Shown here: positions 1-12,397 of the stretch, piece after piece
How the letters are laid out: every line of letters begins with the position of its first letter
How positions within the stretch are numbered: the first letter of the stretch is position 1
Origin: Tetragonia tetragonoides
Taxonomy: Eukaryota; Streptophyta; Magnoliopsida; Caryophyllales; Aizoaceae
Assembly (NCBI GenBank): GCA_038025085.1
Contig: CM076147.1
Location: 32,214,766-32,278,765, forward strand
DNA length: 64,000 nucleotides
Direction: 5' to 3'
Position numbers and translations under genes: made by a program
The notes under the pieces: generated by a model
Databases searched by the model: none
The model's input: the letters and a program-made list of their open reading frames with translations, nothing else
What the model was told of the DNA's origin: nothing

Positions 1-699
1 AAAATAGTAGTTCACTGATGTTGCATTATCAATCACCATCTTAGCCTTCTTGTGAAATTTACCACTATCCGCTTAATTCTTTCTCTCGCTATTTCTTATA
101 ATTGGCCTATTCGACAACTTGATGTAAAAAATGCCTTTCGATCTTCATGGATATTTGCAGAAAGAAATTTACATGAAACAACCTCCTGATTACCCACATC
201 ATATTTGTCGCCTTCGTAAATCTCTATATGGCCTCAAAACACCCCGTGCTTGGTTTGGTAGATTCAGTTCTTTTCTTTTTGCTAACGGTTTTGTTTGCAG
301 CAAGTCCGATACCTCCATGTTTATTTTTCGAGCGGGCACTCATATCATCATCCTCCTTCTTTACGTTGATGATATTATCCTTACAGGTAGCTCCACCTCT
401 ATTCTTGAACGTTTCATTATCACATTATCCACCACTTTTGCCATGAAGGATCTCGGTCCTATTCATTACTTCTTAGGGGTTCAAGCTGTGTAAACGTCTT
501 CTACACTTCTTCTCTCTCAGACCAAATAAATTAATGACACCCTTCGTCGTTTTTCATCTCCACACTCTCAAACCTGTTCGCACACCCATCGCTGCTCGAA
601 CCACTCTCTCCCTCACTGATGGGGAGTTGCTTGCTGACCCAACTCCTTATAGAAGTATGGTAGGTGCGTTGCAGTATTTGATAATGACATAACCTGATA
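1..699 (+). pseudogene. Ty1/copia reverse transcriptase remnant (5' part)
   Basis: This is decayed Ty1/copia pol, entering at the window edge. Reading starts inside the RT domain (RQLDVKNAF-like), shifts frame near 131, and continues 131-493 with a copia-type stretch (QKEIYMKQPPDYP, KSLYGLKTPRAW) and the catalytic YVDDIILTG box, then KDLGPIHYFLGVQ. A stop at 491-493 and further frame breaks follow. The remainder up to 699 is the region linking RT to RNase H (GALQYL). The element would have copied its RNA into cDNA in virus-like particles; this copy cannot. It is interrupted at 700 by a MITE and resumes at 1229. Confidence 0.9.
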
Positions 700-1219
700 G
701 AATGATGCTAGCTGCAGCCTAGCCTCACTCCCACAAGCCGACATGTGTCAAAATTCACTTTTTCTCTCATTTTTTCTTTTTTTTTTTGGGTTCACTATTC
801 CCGTTTTAGAGTGTTTTGTGGGGGTTTTGGAGTTCATCCTTTCCATCTTAAGGTTTTCTTTTTTATTTTGGGGGTTTTGGGGTTCACCCTTCCCATCTTA
901 GGGTTTTCTTTTTGTGTTTTTGGGGTTCACCTTTCCCATTTTAAGGTTTTTTTTTTGGGATTTTGGAGGTTTTTGGGTTCATTCTTCCCATCTTAGGGTT
1001 TTATTTTGAAAAATTACGACGACGAAGCCGTCGGAATTAATGATGTAGTTGCCGGTAATAATAATTGATCAAATTTCAATTAAGTAAACATGGGTATGGA
1101 GGAGAGAGAATGAGTTTATTGTAAAAAGCCACAACTGTTGAGCAAGTTGTACACATATCAGCTTGTGAGGTGAGGCTGCAAATTGCAGCCTCAGGGTGCG
1201 GCTGCAGCTAGCAACCCTC
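700..1219. mobile_element. Mutator-like MITE (520 bp) nested in copia pol
   Basis: The element sits between imperfect 9 bp target duplications AACCTGATA (691-699) and AATCTGATA (1220-1228). Removing it joins the copia frame as PD|TTYVVH, as expected for the RT/RNase H linker. Both ends carry inverted repeats: GATGCTAGCTGCAGCC at the left and its complement near 1200-1215, followed by a second shared block (GCCTCAC..CACAAGC). 9 bp duplications and long terminal inverted repeats are typical of MULEs. It encodes no transposase; the interior is T-rich and holds a minisatellite. Confidence 0.8.
789..1005 (+). repeat. Minisatellite inside the MITE
   Basis: About four to five degenerate tandem copies of a 50-60 bp unit with core GGGGTTCACCCTTCCCATCT followed by TAGGGTTTTCTTTTT. 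Copies are visible near 790, 830, 880, 925 and 975. Confidence 0.75.
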
Positions 1220-1228
1220 AATCTGATA

Positions 1229-1860
1229 CTACTTATGTTGTGCATGTAGTTTTCCAATTTATGCATGCCCCCCCGTACTACTCACTTTCAAGCTGTCAAG
1301 CGTATTTACAGGTATTTGCAAGGCACATCAGACTTTATTTTGCAACTCAAGGCCCAACGAGAGCCCTCCATGATGATCGCCTTTTCGAATGCCGATTGGG
1401 TTGGTTGCGTTGATAGTCGTCATTCCACAACTGGCGATGCTGTCTTTCTCGGCCCAAACATTATTTCCTGGCGTTCCAAGAAGCAACCCACTGTGTCCAA
1501 ATCTTCTACAGAGGCGGGATACCGAGCTGCTGTGTATACAGTTTCTGAGACTATTTGGATCAAACATCTCCTAGCAGACCTTGGCCTCATTCTTCGTCGT
1601 CCCGTTCGTTTACTCCTGGATAATATGAGTGCTACTTATATGACTCGCAATCCTGTGTTGCATGATCGTAGCAAGCATATAGATGTTGATTATCACTATG
1701 TACATGAATGGGTTGCGGGGGTGGTTTGATTGTAAATTATGTTCCTACTGAGTCTCAAGTTGCGGACATTTTTACTAAAGGATTGCCATCTCAAAAATTT
1801 GAAAAACATAGGGACAATCTGTCCGTAGTTATGCCCCGTACAGATTGAGGAGGTGTATGA
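1229..1860 (+). pseudogene. Ty1/copia RNase H remnant (3' part)
   Basis: This continues the copia pol after the MITE. The readable frame 1265-1729 carries KRIYRYLQGTSDF, a variant of the catalytic NADWAG motif (SNADWVGC), ISWRSKKQPTVSKSSTEAGY, and LLDNMSATYM. The frame breaks near 1729, then VADIFTKGLP (pol C-terminus) follows at about 1765-1790. A purine-rich stretch (TTGAGGAGG, about 1845) followed by TGTATGAAGG could be the polypurine tract and start of a lost 3' LTR. Multiple lesions make it non-functional. Confidence 0.88.
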
Positions 1861-2060
1861 AGGTATATATATAATTGTATTGTACTGTCTACTCCTATAA
1901 TTATAACGCCAGGGCTCCCAATCGGGGTGAGCCATTTACCATATTGCACACTTAGGAGCATGCATAACCAAATCAGCCATGACCAAAAGTTATGATTTAA
2001 AAAAGATAAATGACAATCTAGCTAAATTCCTTTTTTGATGGTGTCCAAAATCATATTGGG

Positions 2061-2203
2061 AAAGGTATCAAACTAATAATATCTAGCCGCCACATGGATC
2101 AAGCTACTTAGATTACTTAACATTTATATAATAATTAGTTTAAAAGGTATCAAACGAATATCTAGCCGCTATATGGACGAAGTCACCTAGATTGCTTGAC
2201 ATG
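2061..2203. repeat. Tandem duplication of a ~62 bp non-coding unit
   Basis: 2061-2123 and 2142-2203 are diverged copies (GGTATCAAAC..TATCTAGCCGC.., ending TTAGATTACTTAACAT or CTAGATTGCTTGACAT). Otherwise 1861-2764 is AT-rich intergenic DNA with no supported gene. Confidence 0.65.
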
Positions 2204-2764
2204 CCATGTAATCACCCTGCCACCCAATAAATTACATATCATCAATACATCATAAGTAATATAAATAGTGCAAGCTAAAATATTAAAAAATAAAAAAGCA
2301 AAAAAGAAAGAAAGAAAGGGAAACATAAAATTGCAGTCACTCATAAAACCACCAAATCTAAATAATTAGATTAAAACGCAATGATTAAACCAGAGTTCAT
2401 CAGGCCACATCAACTGCTAAGTTGCCGAATGACGTGTCAATTTACTTATGATCTACTTGTCATATGTGACTCATAGCCAGTAAAAAAAGAAAAGAAAGAA
2501 AGAGAAAGTAGCAACAATTAGACGTTACACAAACATAATGGAATTTAATGACTCGTTCATCCTCTTCTCTTCATTCTCACCAATTGTCAGATGTCACAAA
2601 TTCAAGAAAGTTGAGTAGTAGCTAATTTCTCTCATTTATTGAGGAGCCAAAAAAAAGAAGGTAATTCATCTCTCATCAATATATTATGGAACCTCACACC
2701 ATCAATTCATCTCCTACCCTCCTATATGTTCAAACGTTGGTATCTAGATCTCATCACCGTCGTT

Positions 2765-3375
2765 CACCATCAAAAAAAAAATTAGAATTCGCTTCAAAAA
2801 AAAAATGGAAAAAATTATGAGACCTCAGATCACTATAATAATAGAGAAGGCTTGGGGGTGGGTTTGGTGGCACGGGGTAGCGGGGAGCCATGCTTGATAC
2901 CCAAAACCCGTGGAGTATACATGCCCAATGTATAACTTTCATAATGGTAAGCGCTTAATATCGCGTCGCTTGCCTTCCTTCGCAAACAAGCACTCTCTCA
3001 AGCAACTACCAACTAAAGAGTCTTGTAAGATTTAGTGGTTCTAATAGTAGTAATATGCCGAGTGCATAATTTTCATACTGGGATTTTGAGAGTTTGGATA
3101 CTTATTTTTCAAAAGTTACACCTCAAACTTTTCAAGTATATTATTTTGTTACGGAAAAACAAAAAAAAAATCACAAATTTTAGTTATTTAATTTAATTTT
3201 TAATTAAAAAATATGTTGAAAAAGAGGAAACATATCAAAAAAATGAAAATAGAATTCACTTCAAAAAAATTGGAAAAAATTATGAGACATCACTATAATA
3301 GTAGAGAGAGCATGGGGGTCGGTTTGGCGGCACGTGGTGGTGGGAATCCATTCTCGATACCCAAAAACCGTGAAT
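2765..3375. repeat. Direct repeat pair (~140 bp copies, ~470 bp apart)
   Basis: 2765-2905 and 3234-3375 share AGAATTCGCTTCAAAAAA, GGAAAAAATTATGAGAC, CACTATAATA, GGGGGT.GGTTTGG.GGCAC and GATACCCAAAA. No coding potential is seen. The second copy runs straight into the satellite-like unit at 3383. Confidence 0.7.
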
Positions 3376-3382
3376 TAGCCTC

Positions 3383-3689
3383 CGATGTCCAGTAAGGACC
3401 CTTCAAGCCTACCAAGCCGATAACCTATACCGCGGGCCTCCCATTTCTCCTAGGGCCTAGGGGTGTTTCGTGCGATGTGGTGCGGAAATATACACCTTCG
3501 TCCCGATAACCTCTCGGAAGCTCAAAAAACGTGGATTAGCATTCATTTTCGGCTTCCCATGCGTCGATTGTTATTTTTGCCCAAACTTCTCCGGGGGTCT
3601 ACCATGACCCTAGAGGACCCTAGGTGCCTCGAGAGGGTTATCTACATCTCTGAACTTCGATATGACCCATAACTTTGATGTTCCGAGTC
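3383..3689 (+). repeat. Satellite-like ~314 bp repeat, copy 1
   Basis: This is homologous to the two copies at 10584-11215. Shared blocks are GGGGTGTTTCGTGCGAT, AAAAAACGTGGATTA, TTTTCGGCTTCC, CCATGACCCTAGAGGA and the terminal GTTCCG. The copy stops at 3689, where a TGTAATATCCCG terminus begins. Confidence 0.8.
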
Positions 3690-5060
3690 TGTAATATCCC
3701 GTAAATTATTTAATTTTGAATAATTATTTATTTGATTATTTATTTTGGTGACATATTTATTGGTTTGGATTGAGCATTTAAAAAAAAAAAAAAAGAAATT
3801 TCGAATTTTAATTTTAAAGAACTTAAAAATCAGCTTTTAAGTTGTTTTGTTATACTCTAATTGTGTTTTGAGTAAACTGAAACACTAACCTTTAGTGCCT
3901 AGTATTTCTATATACGCTTCTCCCTCTCTTTGTTAGATCTTCTTCATCGTCATTTTCACGTTCAAAAACAAAAGCCAAAACCCCCACTACTTTCTTTATT
4001 TGCTCTGCTCCCAGGGAAAAACCACCTTCTCCACGATTCACCACAATTGTTGCTACCTTCTCTCTCCTCTTAAAACTTCACTGGTGCCGTGGATACTTTG
4101 CTGTTTCGGGTCGAAATTCGCTGCTTGTTCTACCTCTAGTTATTTGTTTGGCGTTTTCTCTCACCTCTCTATTTGGTATGCGTGCGTCTATGCCCCTATT
4201 CTTTGCGAATTGCTGCTGTCACCCTACGGCTGTGCGGACTGTCAACCACCATTCAGTGCCATCTGACCCAGTCCTCTAATCTGACAAGTACCCATAAGCC
4301 CTTAACCCTAAATTGTTCAATTTCTAATTGTTATTGATTTGAATTCTGATTTGGTATTTTTGTGCTTATGTTAGATAATTTGGTTCGATTGATGTAAAAA
4401 GTTGGATATTTGAATGGGTTGGAGTTTAATTAGAGGTAACCAACTTTCTATTCGATTGGACATGATATTCTTTTTTTTTTCTATGTGAAAATCATGATTA
4501 ATATGTGAATTGATACGTGCTTCGTTCTAAAATTTTAATTATTAAGTTGCTTGAGTTTGAATGATTGAATATTTGAATTTGTGTGGATTATTTGGTGAGT
4601 GAAATCCTGTTTCGCACCTTTATACTTCAATTTGACTATTTTAAGTTTGGATTATGAAGATTGTCAAAACATGAAAGTTGTAGCCCTTGTTGTAAGGTTT
4701 GCACAGGTTTTTGAATCACCTCGATACGATGTCTAACGAGTGAGATAGGACCAAAATACAGAACTACTGTAATAATCAGCCGAAAACAGAGAATTTAACC
4801 CTTTAATCTCTTGAACCCAAATTGATGCTTGAACTATATGGCTTTTGTGAAAACTTGTGTAAGTGTATAGTTGCCTATGATCTTGGATATGTATTAGTTA
4901 TATTATGGTAGGATATAATCATGTGATATGTGCAAGAGTTGGTGATAATTACTACTAAGACTTTAGATGAGTATGTAGTATGTTTGTAGCCCTCTAGATA
5001 TGATTTATGCTCATGTAAATCTTGTTTATAGCTGCTGGTTTTATGGTATAAAATGAATAA

Positions 5061-8000
5061 CTAGTAGGTGCCCTGTGCGATGCATGGGTTTAAACTATTA
5101 TTAGTTGATTCCCACCAAAAAAAAAAAAAACTATTATTGGTTGATCCTTTCATAAACTTAATGTATAGTCATGATATTGAACGACAATATTTCTGTATGG
5201 CTAATAAACTTAATAGTCATGATATTGAACGACGAAATTTCTGCCTTGGCTAATAAACTTAATAGTCATAGTATTAAAAAGCAGAAATTATCCTTGGCAA
5301 TGCAGTGCATTCTCACCAACATCAAGCTCAATAGCAAAATACGTATGATGCATATTATATATTTACATATGAATCTCAAAGAAGTTAGTCCTCTTATCTT
5401 GACAAAAAAAAAAAGTACATAGAAATTAGAGGCTTTGTTAAGGAAGGAGTGGAGGATTTAATTATCAAAAAAAAGGAAGGAGTGGAGGATGATATTGCAC
5501 CAAATGAGTTAATTCTTGAAATTTGATCTACAACTTGTTTCTTATTTCAGCTCTGCCTCACCACCATATAAATGAATCTTTTTTTTTTTTTTTGTTAATC
5601 AGCGCCATACATGAACTTGCTATGTGGGCGCTTGGATTCGACTATAGAAGTACTTTTGTCCGTTATTTCCACATCAATTAAGCACCAAACAACATTGTAC
5701 TCCAATCTCACATGCTCTGCAAAAGATTAAAACCAACATCCTTTTAGAGATTACTCATACATTTAGTGTCATTTAACAAAAAATTAGTTGTTGCAAAGAT
5801 CATAATATCTCAAGCAATCCCATTTATATAGCAATATTCTTAGATCTTCCCTCATCATAAAGCCATCTTCAAATCAGTACTCAATTCTATGTCTATCATT
5901 TCTATGATTTTGTTATAACAAATTAGATTAGTTTTTTTTATTCTTTTTTCAAGCACTATCATGGGAGAGCAAATTAACAACTGGCTAAGCAAATGACCAT
6001 GTTCATGAACCACACAAACTCATAATGCTGCATAAGCAGAGAAAATCTCTGCCAACCTCAAATTTTGTTTTCCCTTTTTGGTTGAGGACTTGAGGTTGAT
6101 GGGATACTAACCCGTGTTTTGGTATCTTTATTAGGCAATGCCCATAATAAAGATATCAATTTTTTGTCTACTTTATAAATATGAAGCATAATGACAATGG
6201 ATAACAATTGTAACAGTCCACAAGCATATAAAGCCAGTAATGCACTATTTCATGTGGAAGAGGTTTAGCCCATACTCTTCATAGCTCAAAGGTTAACATC
6301 CAGAGATATACAATGAACATCAAATTCTTTTCCTTGTAATTCTGGTTCAAATAATTAAGATTTTTTATGATAGCATGCTATAAATGAAATTATTTTTTGC
6401 ATATTTCATTAGAGGAATACTGTTCCCCATCAACTAATACCTCAAACAATGCATTTTCCTAAGCAGAGGAGCCAATCAAAGCCAACATTAGAACACCGCA
6501 GGTGATAATAGTAAAAGCAATTACCATTTTGAACACCCTTTCCTCCACACTCATTTTTAGTTCTAGTGGTCATTAGGAGAATTTTAAAATAAAGATATTT
6601 CATATTAGAGCCTAATAACTTCTAACAATCATAGTATTTTCTTCAACCAAAGAAAAAAAAAATGATCTACATAGGTGCGAAAATAATTTCATTGTATTTC
6701 AACCACAAATTAGCCACGATTCTAAAATCAGTATATCTTTCTATTCAATTTATTAGCAACAAAATCAGCCACAATTCAGCTTAAAAGCTCAAATATTTGA
6801 ACTCGAAAAAAGAAATAAAAATCCCACAATCCATGTTAATAACAAATTCCTTCTCATATCCTTAGAAGTAAAGCTTGTTTCAGGTTAAAAATGGTGAAGA
6901 AAATATGTCTAGCACCTGGATGGCGGGTGGTCGTAGCAACCATGGTCAATTAAACTCTCTGTTAGTTTCCTCTCATCCCATTAAACTTTAAAATTTTTAA
7001 CCACACAATGCCCAATTTAAATTTCTATAGTATAATGACTATAACCCAATAAAACTAGCAATCCTTTTGGCCGAAATAGGAAGAAAAATTACAATTGTTT
7101 TTCTAATAGCCTACAACTATTTATCTTGGATCCTGAGCGAAGTCCTATACTATGCATTAGTACCCTTTGGTCTTTATTTCTTTTCTCCTTAATTCCTTTC
7201 TTTGTCAATAATTCTATTTTGGGTTTGATTGTTAAAGCGAACTTGTTGTGGGTTGGGTGCTTGTAAGTCATAATGAACAGGGTCTTGTAAGCAATTAAAA
7301 AACTTAAACTTAAGTTTTAGTAACAGAAAAGAAATAGGACATGCTAAATTAAAAATGAAGTAATAGCAAACTATGAAGGAATTGACATCATTTTAAAGAG
7401 CATACCTTCATTCAATTTACTTCTTCTCTCAAGCAAAGTATCCTGTGAAGACAGAAAAATAAAAATGAGTTAAAAAATGAGCAATGGTGTCCAAATGACA
7501 TGTTAACTCTAGAGAAACAAGCATAAAAATAAATATGATTTGTATCTAGTGGTTGTTACACCAGGTGTGAAACATGATCTTGAAACTCCTCCAATTGTCC
7601 TTGCCCTGTAAATTTCAGATTTGCATATATGAAGTAGAACAATGGGAGAATTTAGAGGGAAACGGTTACATCTAACATTCATGAGGAGTATTGTTGAGAA
7701 GAATCAAACGAATTAAGACATTGCAAACAATATAGTAAACAAAATGGAAATTCAAAATATACTTTGCAATTTGGCACAAAAATCCCCTTATTATCAGCAT
7801 CCCAAGTTAATGATCAAATGCCAACCACAAAAGTGCCGTGATGGATTTTCAATTTGGATTTGAAAAACGGAAAAAAGAAACATTAAAAATCACATCACAT
7901 AGGAATCCATCATACAGTTTTGTAAACTATTATGACTCACCTTGCGCATCCCAAACAATTATTTGGGGTTATGATATAGATTCGACAAGTATGTACAAAA

Positions 8001-8343
8001 TAGTAATTAACATAGGAAATTGCGAAATTAAATTCAAGGGATTCATGATCAGATGAGAATTAATTGAGGGGTTAATGAGAAATTAATTGGAGGAACTAAC
8101 CGTTATATATTCTTCCATGGTGGTTGGAGCGGTGAAAATGGGCGATGGTTGGAGCGGTGTAGATGAGACTGAAGAAGGAGAGATAAGATTGAGAACCGAA
8201 GAAAAACAATGACAAAGGAAAAATGAAGGAGCAATGAGCCGTTTCATCTTCTTCTTCTTTTTTTCTTTTTCCTTTTTCCTTTTGCTGATTAGGCAAATAA
8301 TTGTATACCTCATTGCTTACATGGAAGGCTGATGTATCAACCT
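5061..8343 (-). mobile_element. Helitron-like segment nested in the long-LTR element
   Basis: On the minus strand the sequence ends with a hairpin (CCCATGCATCGCACAGGG, 5071-5088) followed by CTAG (5061-5064) and T, the layout of a Helitron 3' end. The 5' boundary is not resolved; 8343 is a guess where LTR-like sequence resumes. The interior is AT-rich without a Rep/helicase ORF. On the minus strand at about 8320-8090 there is a pyrimidine-rich leader, an ATG at 8118 and a GTTAGT donor-like site, which could be a captured gene 5' end. 5400-8080 otherwise shows nothing recognisable. Confidence 0.4.
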
Positions 8344-8600
8344 CTGATTTAATATCTGTGTTTTAAACTTATTTATATAGATTGCATGTAAACAGTTTTT
8401 TGGTGAGCGTAGTAATTAACCTTGGAACACTAGACTAGTTGGAGAGTATTTTGCCTATTGTCGAGCTTGTTTATGTAATTTGTAAGTGCTGAAACCTTCT
8501 GTTAAATATGTTGAAACTCTTACTTGGATGATTTGATTTGATTTTCAATGTACTACTTGTTGGTAAAACTTGATATATGTGTTATGTGTATACAGTTTTG

Positions 8601-9256
8601 CTATGATGCTCGGATTCGGCAGATTACCCTGATATACCCGTGTCGACACGACACGACACGGGTACCGACAGGGGATATGGGTCGGATACGGCAAAAAAAA
8701 CATGGACGTGGCTGAGATCTGCTTCAGGCCACCGCAAGCCATTGCTGAGTGAAGAGAAGGAGGAGAAAACAAAGAAGATGGAGAGAAACGGGAAGGAGGG
8801 ATTTCGAATGTGAGAGAAAGTAAAGTTGAGAATATAAAAAGTAGATCTGAATTCTTGAATGTAGATATAACAATAAAGGCTTTTAACTTTTCAAAAATGA
8901 CAGTGACTGAAATGAATAAAATATGACTTTTGACCTTTTTCAAAAGTATTTATTACTGCTACAACTACCTAGGCTACAGTTGTGCAACATTTTAACAATA
9001 CTTTACATGTGCCTTTCTAGTTTCTACCTACAAACACAATAAAAGATACTTTTTTTTACCTTTTTCTTTTTTCTTTTTCATTTTCCCCTACTAATCTGAT
9101 TTATTTTATTTTATTATTTCCATATCCCCGTATCCATATTCTAAAATTGGACACTTATCAAACGAGTCCCCGTATCTTCAATTTATAATTTTTACATGTC
9201 CGGCCCTTGGATCCATACCTGAGTCTGACACCCGTACCCGAGTCCGAGCATCATAG
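8601..9256. mobile_element. hAT-like MITE (656 bp) with perfect 8 bp target duplication
   Basis: It is flanked by CAGTTTTG at 8593-8600 and 9257-9264. Terminal inverted repeats are CTATGATGCTCGGA at the left and the complement of CCGAGCATCATAG at the right, extending imperfectly through TTCGG. An 8 bp duplication fits hAT elements. The ends hold CG-containing repeats (GTGTCGACACGACACGACAC). No transposase is encoded; the minus-strand 132-codon open frame inside has no recognisable domain. Confidence 0.8.
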
Positions 9257-10583
9257 CAGTTTTGTATGGATGTTTTTATGAGAATTGTTGGAAGGACTTG
9301 TCTAGGTTATTTGGCTATGAACTTATGAGAAATGAATTCGATTGATTGTTGGTTTTGTGGTGGCTAGTATGCCTTTGATGAATTGGATTGATTGATGGTT
9401 ACTGAAATAAGATGGACTGGTGATGTGGCATTGTACTGGAACTTGTAAGACTCATTGGTGTGAACACTTGAATCCTTTTAAGATATTTATACTTAAACTT
9501 GAACAAGTGAGTGCAAGATAACTTTTGGGTAGGATCCCCTGTGGTGATGAACATTATGGCGACTCATGAGAGCAGCTTTATGGGGCTGCGGTATTCCACA
9601 AACCCTTTCATGAGATGTGAATATTTTGAGTACTATTGTTGAATATGTTTTCTCCTAGCCAGGATCCTATAGCGGTTGCGGTCTCGAAAAAACCATAGGG
9701 CTAGGAGGGTGTGCACACTAGGGACTTGGCCATTGTTGATTTGATTTGATTTGATTTGTTATCAGGCTGTGGTCTTTAATGTTGAGGTTGCGATCTCTTG
9801 CCGTTCTCTTCCCTCTAAAAAGTAAAATGATAGGACTAAAACTCTTAAAGCTATGAAAATTTACCGATTGTTGGTCATATGAGATGTGTGTTTGCTTCTA
9901 CATGAAAATGAGCTTTGAATGGAGTGTTGAATGAGATAAGAAAGTGAACTTGTGTATTTTGCGTGCTTGAGAATTAGAGTGACTTCTTGCGCGATTTGAA
10001 GGTCATAAGACCAATGTCTTATTTGTATTTGACCGGTTGATATATATTTAGATTACAAATTATTATAAAGATATTATGTTTTATTATCTCGATAGAATGC
10101 TTGGTTACTCAGCTTTGCTGATTAGATGTTTTTATTTTTATGTGTGTGTGTTGTCCATTTACTTATGGTGGACTTATGATGAACATTTTGCTGCTTAACT
10201 GCAATTGTGGGAGTAGATTTGAGTACGTTTTACAGGTTGATTGAAGATTACTATTGGATGATCGTTCTGAGCAGACCAGAAGATTAGTCTTTTTGTTTTT
10301 GAATTATATTAGTTGGATTGGTTCATTTGTAATTTGTAAAGCATTAGAGTTAATTGGTTGTGTTGAGTTTTGTAAAGTTTGAATGAGTGTGGCAGTGATG
10401 CTCCGGATTTAGTTAGAAGTCTTCCGCTGTAAAGTTTGGTTTTGTTGTATTTTTTGTTTAAGCAGGTTATTTATATTAGTCGATAACTTGGGATGTCTAT
10501 TTACAAAGGAAACTCTGCCCAATTTTAGGCGTAAGTTTATTCATTTTTATTTATTTATTATTTAGAAAATCCGCGGTGTTACA

Positions 10584-11215
10584 CCAATGTCCTGTAAAAC
10601 ACACTTCCAAGCCTACTAGGGACCTGATAAGCTACCCTAAGGTTCTCTCATGTCCCATTGGGGTGTTTCGTGCGATTTTGTGCGACAATATCCACATTCG
10701 TTCCGGGGCCTCTCGAAAGCCCAAAAAACGTGGATTATATAGCCTTCGTTTTCGGCTTCCAGGGGTGTGGGTGTCATTTTTCCCAAACTTATCCGGGGGG
10801 TTCATCATGACCCTAGAGGAGCCTCGGTGACCCGGGAGGGTCATCCGGATTCCCAAACATCGATAGCACCCACGCATTTGGTGTTCCGGCCCTTAAATTA
10901 GTGTCCTGTAAAAACACCCTTATAAGTGTATCAGGGACCCGATAACGAATCCAAGGGGCCTCTTGTGTTCCCTAAGGATGTCTCATGTGATTTGGTGCGA
11001 AAATATCAATTTTCATTCCGGGGCCTCCCGGAAGTCAAAAAAACGTAGATTATTATAGCCTTTGATTTTCAGCTTCCCGGGGCCTGATTTCTGTTTTTTC
11101 CCAAACTTTTTCCGGGGGTCTGTCGTTACCGTAGAGGACCTACAGTGTCTCGCGGTCATACGGGTCCCCGAACTCCAATTTCACTACGACATGAAACTTG
11201 GGACATGAGAAATGG
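10584..11215 (+). repeat. Satellite-like ~314 bp repeat, two tandem copies
   Basis: The copies begin near 10588 and 10902 at TGTCCTGTAAA, so the period is about 314 bp. Both contain TTCCGGGGCCTC, AAAACGTGGATTAT or a close variant, GGCTTCC and CCTAGAGGA-like blocks. A third diverged copy lies at 3383-3689. 11216-12033 holds no supported gene. Confidence 0.82.
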
Positions 11216-12033
11216 GCGCTGGGACATGGGATATGGCGGTCGCTGGGACATGGACATGGGCCACCCAGATTTTATTTCAATAAATTTTTGATGTACTTAG
11301 TTCAATCCATTGTCTACTATGATAATCTTTGGTAGCTATTGAAGAACTTTTCTAATAAAGTATTCTCAAATTTGTTAATAAATGGCTAATAATCGTTTCC
11401 TAAGCACCAGGTCAAACATAGATTAAAGTTTACAGTATGACTAATCATAATAAGTAGAACTATAATGTAACAAACAATGTCATTTAGGGGTAGATATCTC
11501 TAACTTTTATAGATACACTACAAGACAATGATTGACTTGGTGTTTTTTTTTTGTCAAAGGTTAATACACAGTGAATGACATGGAATCCACTTAGAACAAT
11601 TTTTTCCAAAATTTCCTTTATAATTTTTTTTTGTATAATTTTTTAAAAATGTCTTATATATTAGAAGGCTATGCACCATGTTGAATTGATTACTAAATCC
11701 CCCACTCGATTGAGACTTGGGCCTGAGATAATATCCGCCTATCTAAAACAAAAATAAATGTAGACATTGAATTCTTTATATACTAGGTTTAGATGTCGTT
11801 GAAATGTTGCTAGCTTGGTGAGAGGAGAAGAAAACAGAGGAGGTGAGCCGGAATTTTTTGGGCGCTCCCACGAGCACATAGTCAGAGTGTCAGACACGCC
11901 ATTTGATTTAATTTCTTAGATCAATTCTACTAGATTTCTTAGATCTTGTTTTAAGGCTCAGACACACTTAAAAGGTAGGTGTATCTAGTCGGGGTACATA
12001 TGATCATATGAGTATGGGAGTGCCCACTTTGCA

Positions 12034-12397
12034 TAGAGGTGTTCATTTGCAAATATCCAAAATTTCGGGTAACCTAAAATCGAAAATCGAATATTATAAA
12101 TTTTGGATACTAACTTTTGATTTCCGAAACTGTATTCAAAATTTCGGATCGGATAATCAGATATCCACTATCTGAAAAATATTTATATTTAAATTCTTTT
12201 TATTTTATTTTCTGCCTAATATTACGAAAATATGAGTCAAATACTTCGGACAATTTTTTTTTTCTCGGATTTTTGAACATTCGAAATTTTTGGAAAATGG
12301 TATCCAAATCCGTATCCGAAATTTCGAATACCTCCATTTGTCCGGATAATATCATATCGGATCGAATGCCTGGATGTGGATATTTTTGAACAACCTA
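12034..12397. mobile_element. hAT-like MITE candidate (~364 bp)
   Basis: The left end is TAGAGGTGTTCATTTGCAAA; the right end is the complement of TAGGTTGTTCAAAAATATCC. The TAG.G.TG start resembles many plant hAT MITEs. The interior is built of short self-complementary blocks such as CGAAATTTCGGA and GGATATCCG. I could not identify a convincing 8 bp target duplication. The open frame at 12117-12389 is a by-product of this repeat. Confidence 0.5.

Larger units (their letters stand above)
3690..10583. mobile_element. Long-LTR-like element, probably a solo LTR with nested inserts
   Basis: The segment starts TGTAATATCCCG and ends GCGGTGTTACA, a TG..CA pair with a short inverted match (TGTAA/TTACA), and it interrupts a satellite-like repeat. 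The interior has features I associate with very long chromovirus-type LTRs: a pyrimidine-rich leader at 3900-4200, AAAGTTGTAGCCCTTGTTG near 4673, a GATTTGATTTGATTTG run near 9740, and GTGGCAGTGATGCTCCGGAT at the far end. No gag or pol is present, so a solo LTR is the simplest reading. The flanks (GAGTC / CCAAT) do not form a clean target duplication, which lowers confidence. Two nested inserts are listed separately. Confidence 0.5.

Noticed and set aside
4000..4266. 88-codon frame that could be a small secreted protein
   Set aside because: It lies in the pyrimidine-rich leader-like part of the long-LTR element and has no recognisable family features.
3690..10583. Full-length autonomous retrotransposon
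   Set aside because: No gag, protease, RT or integrase sequence was found between the termini.
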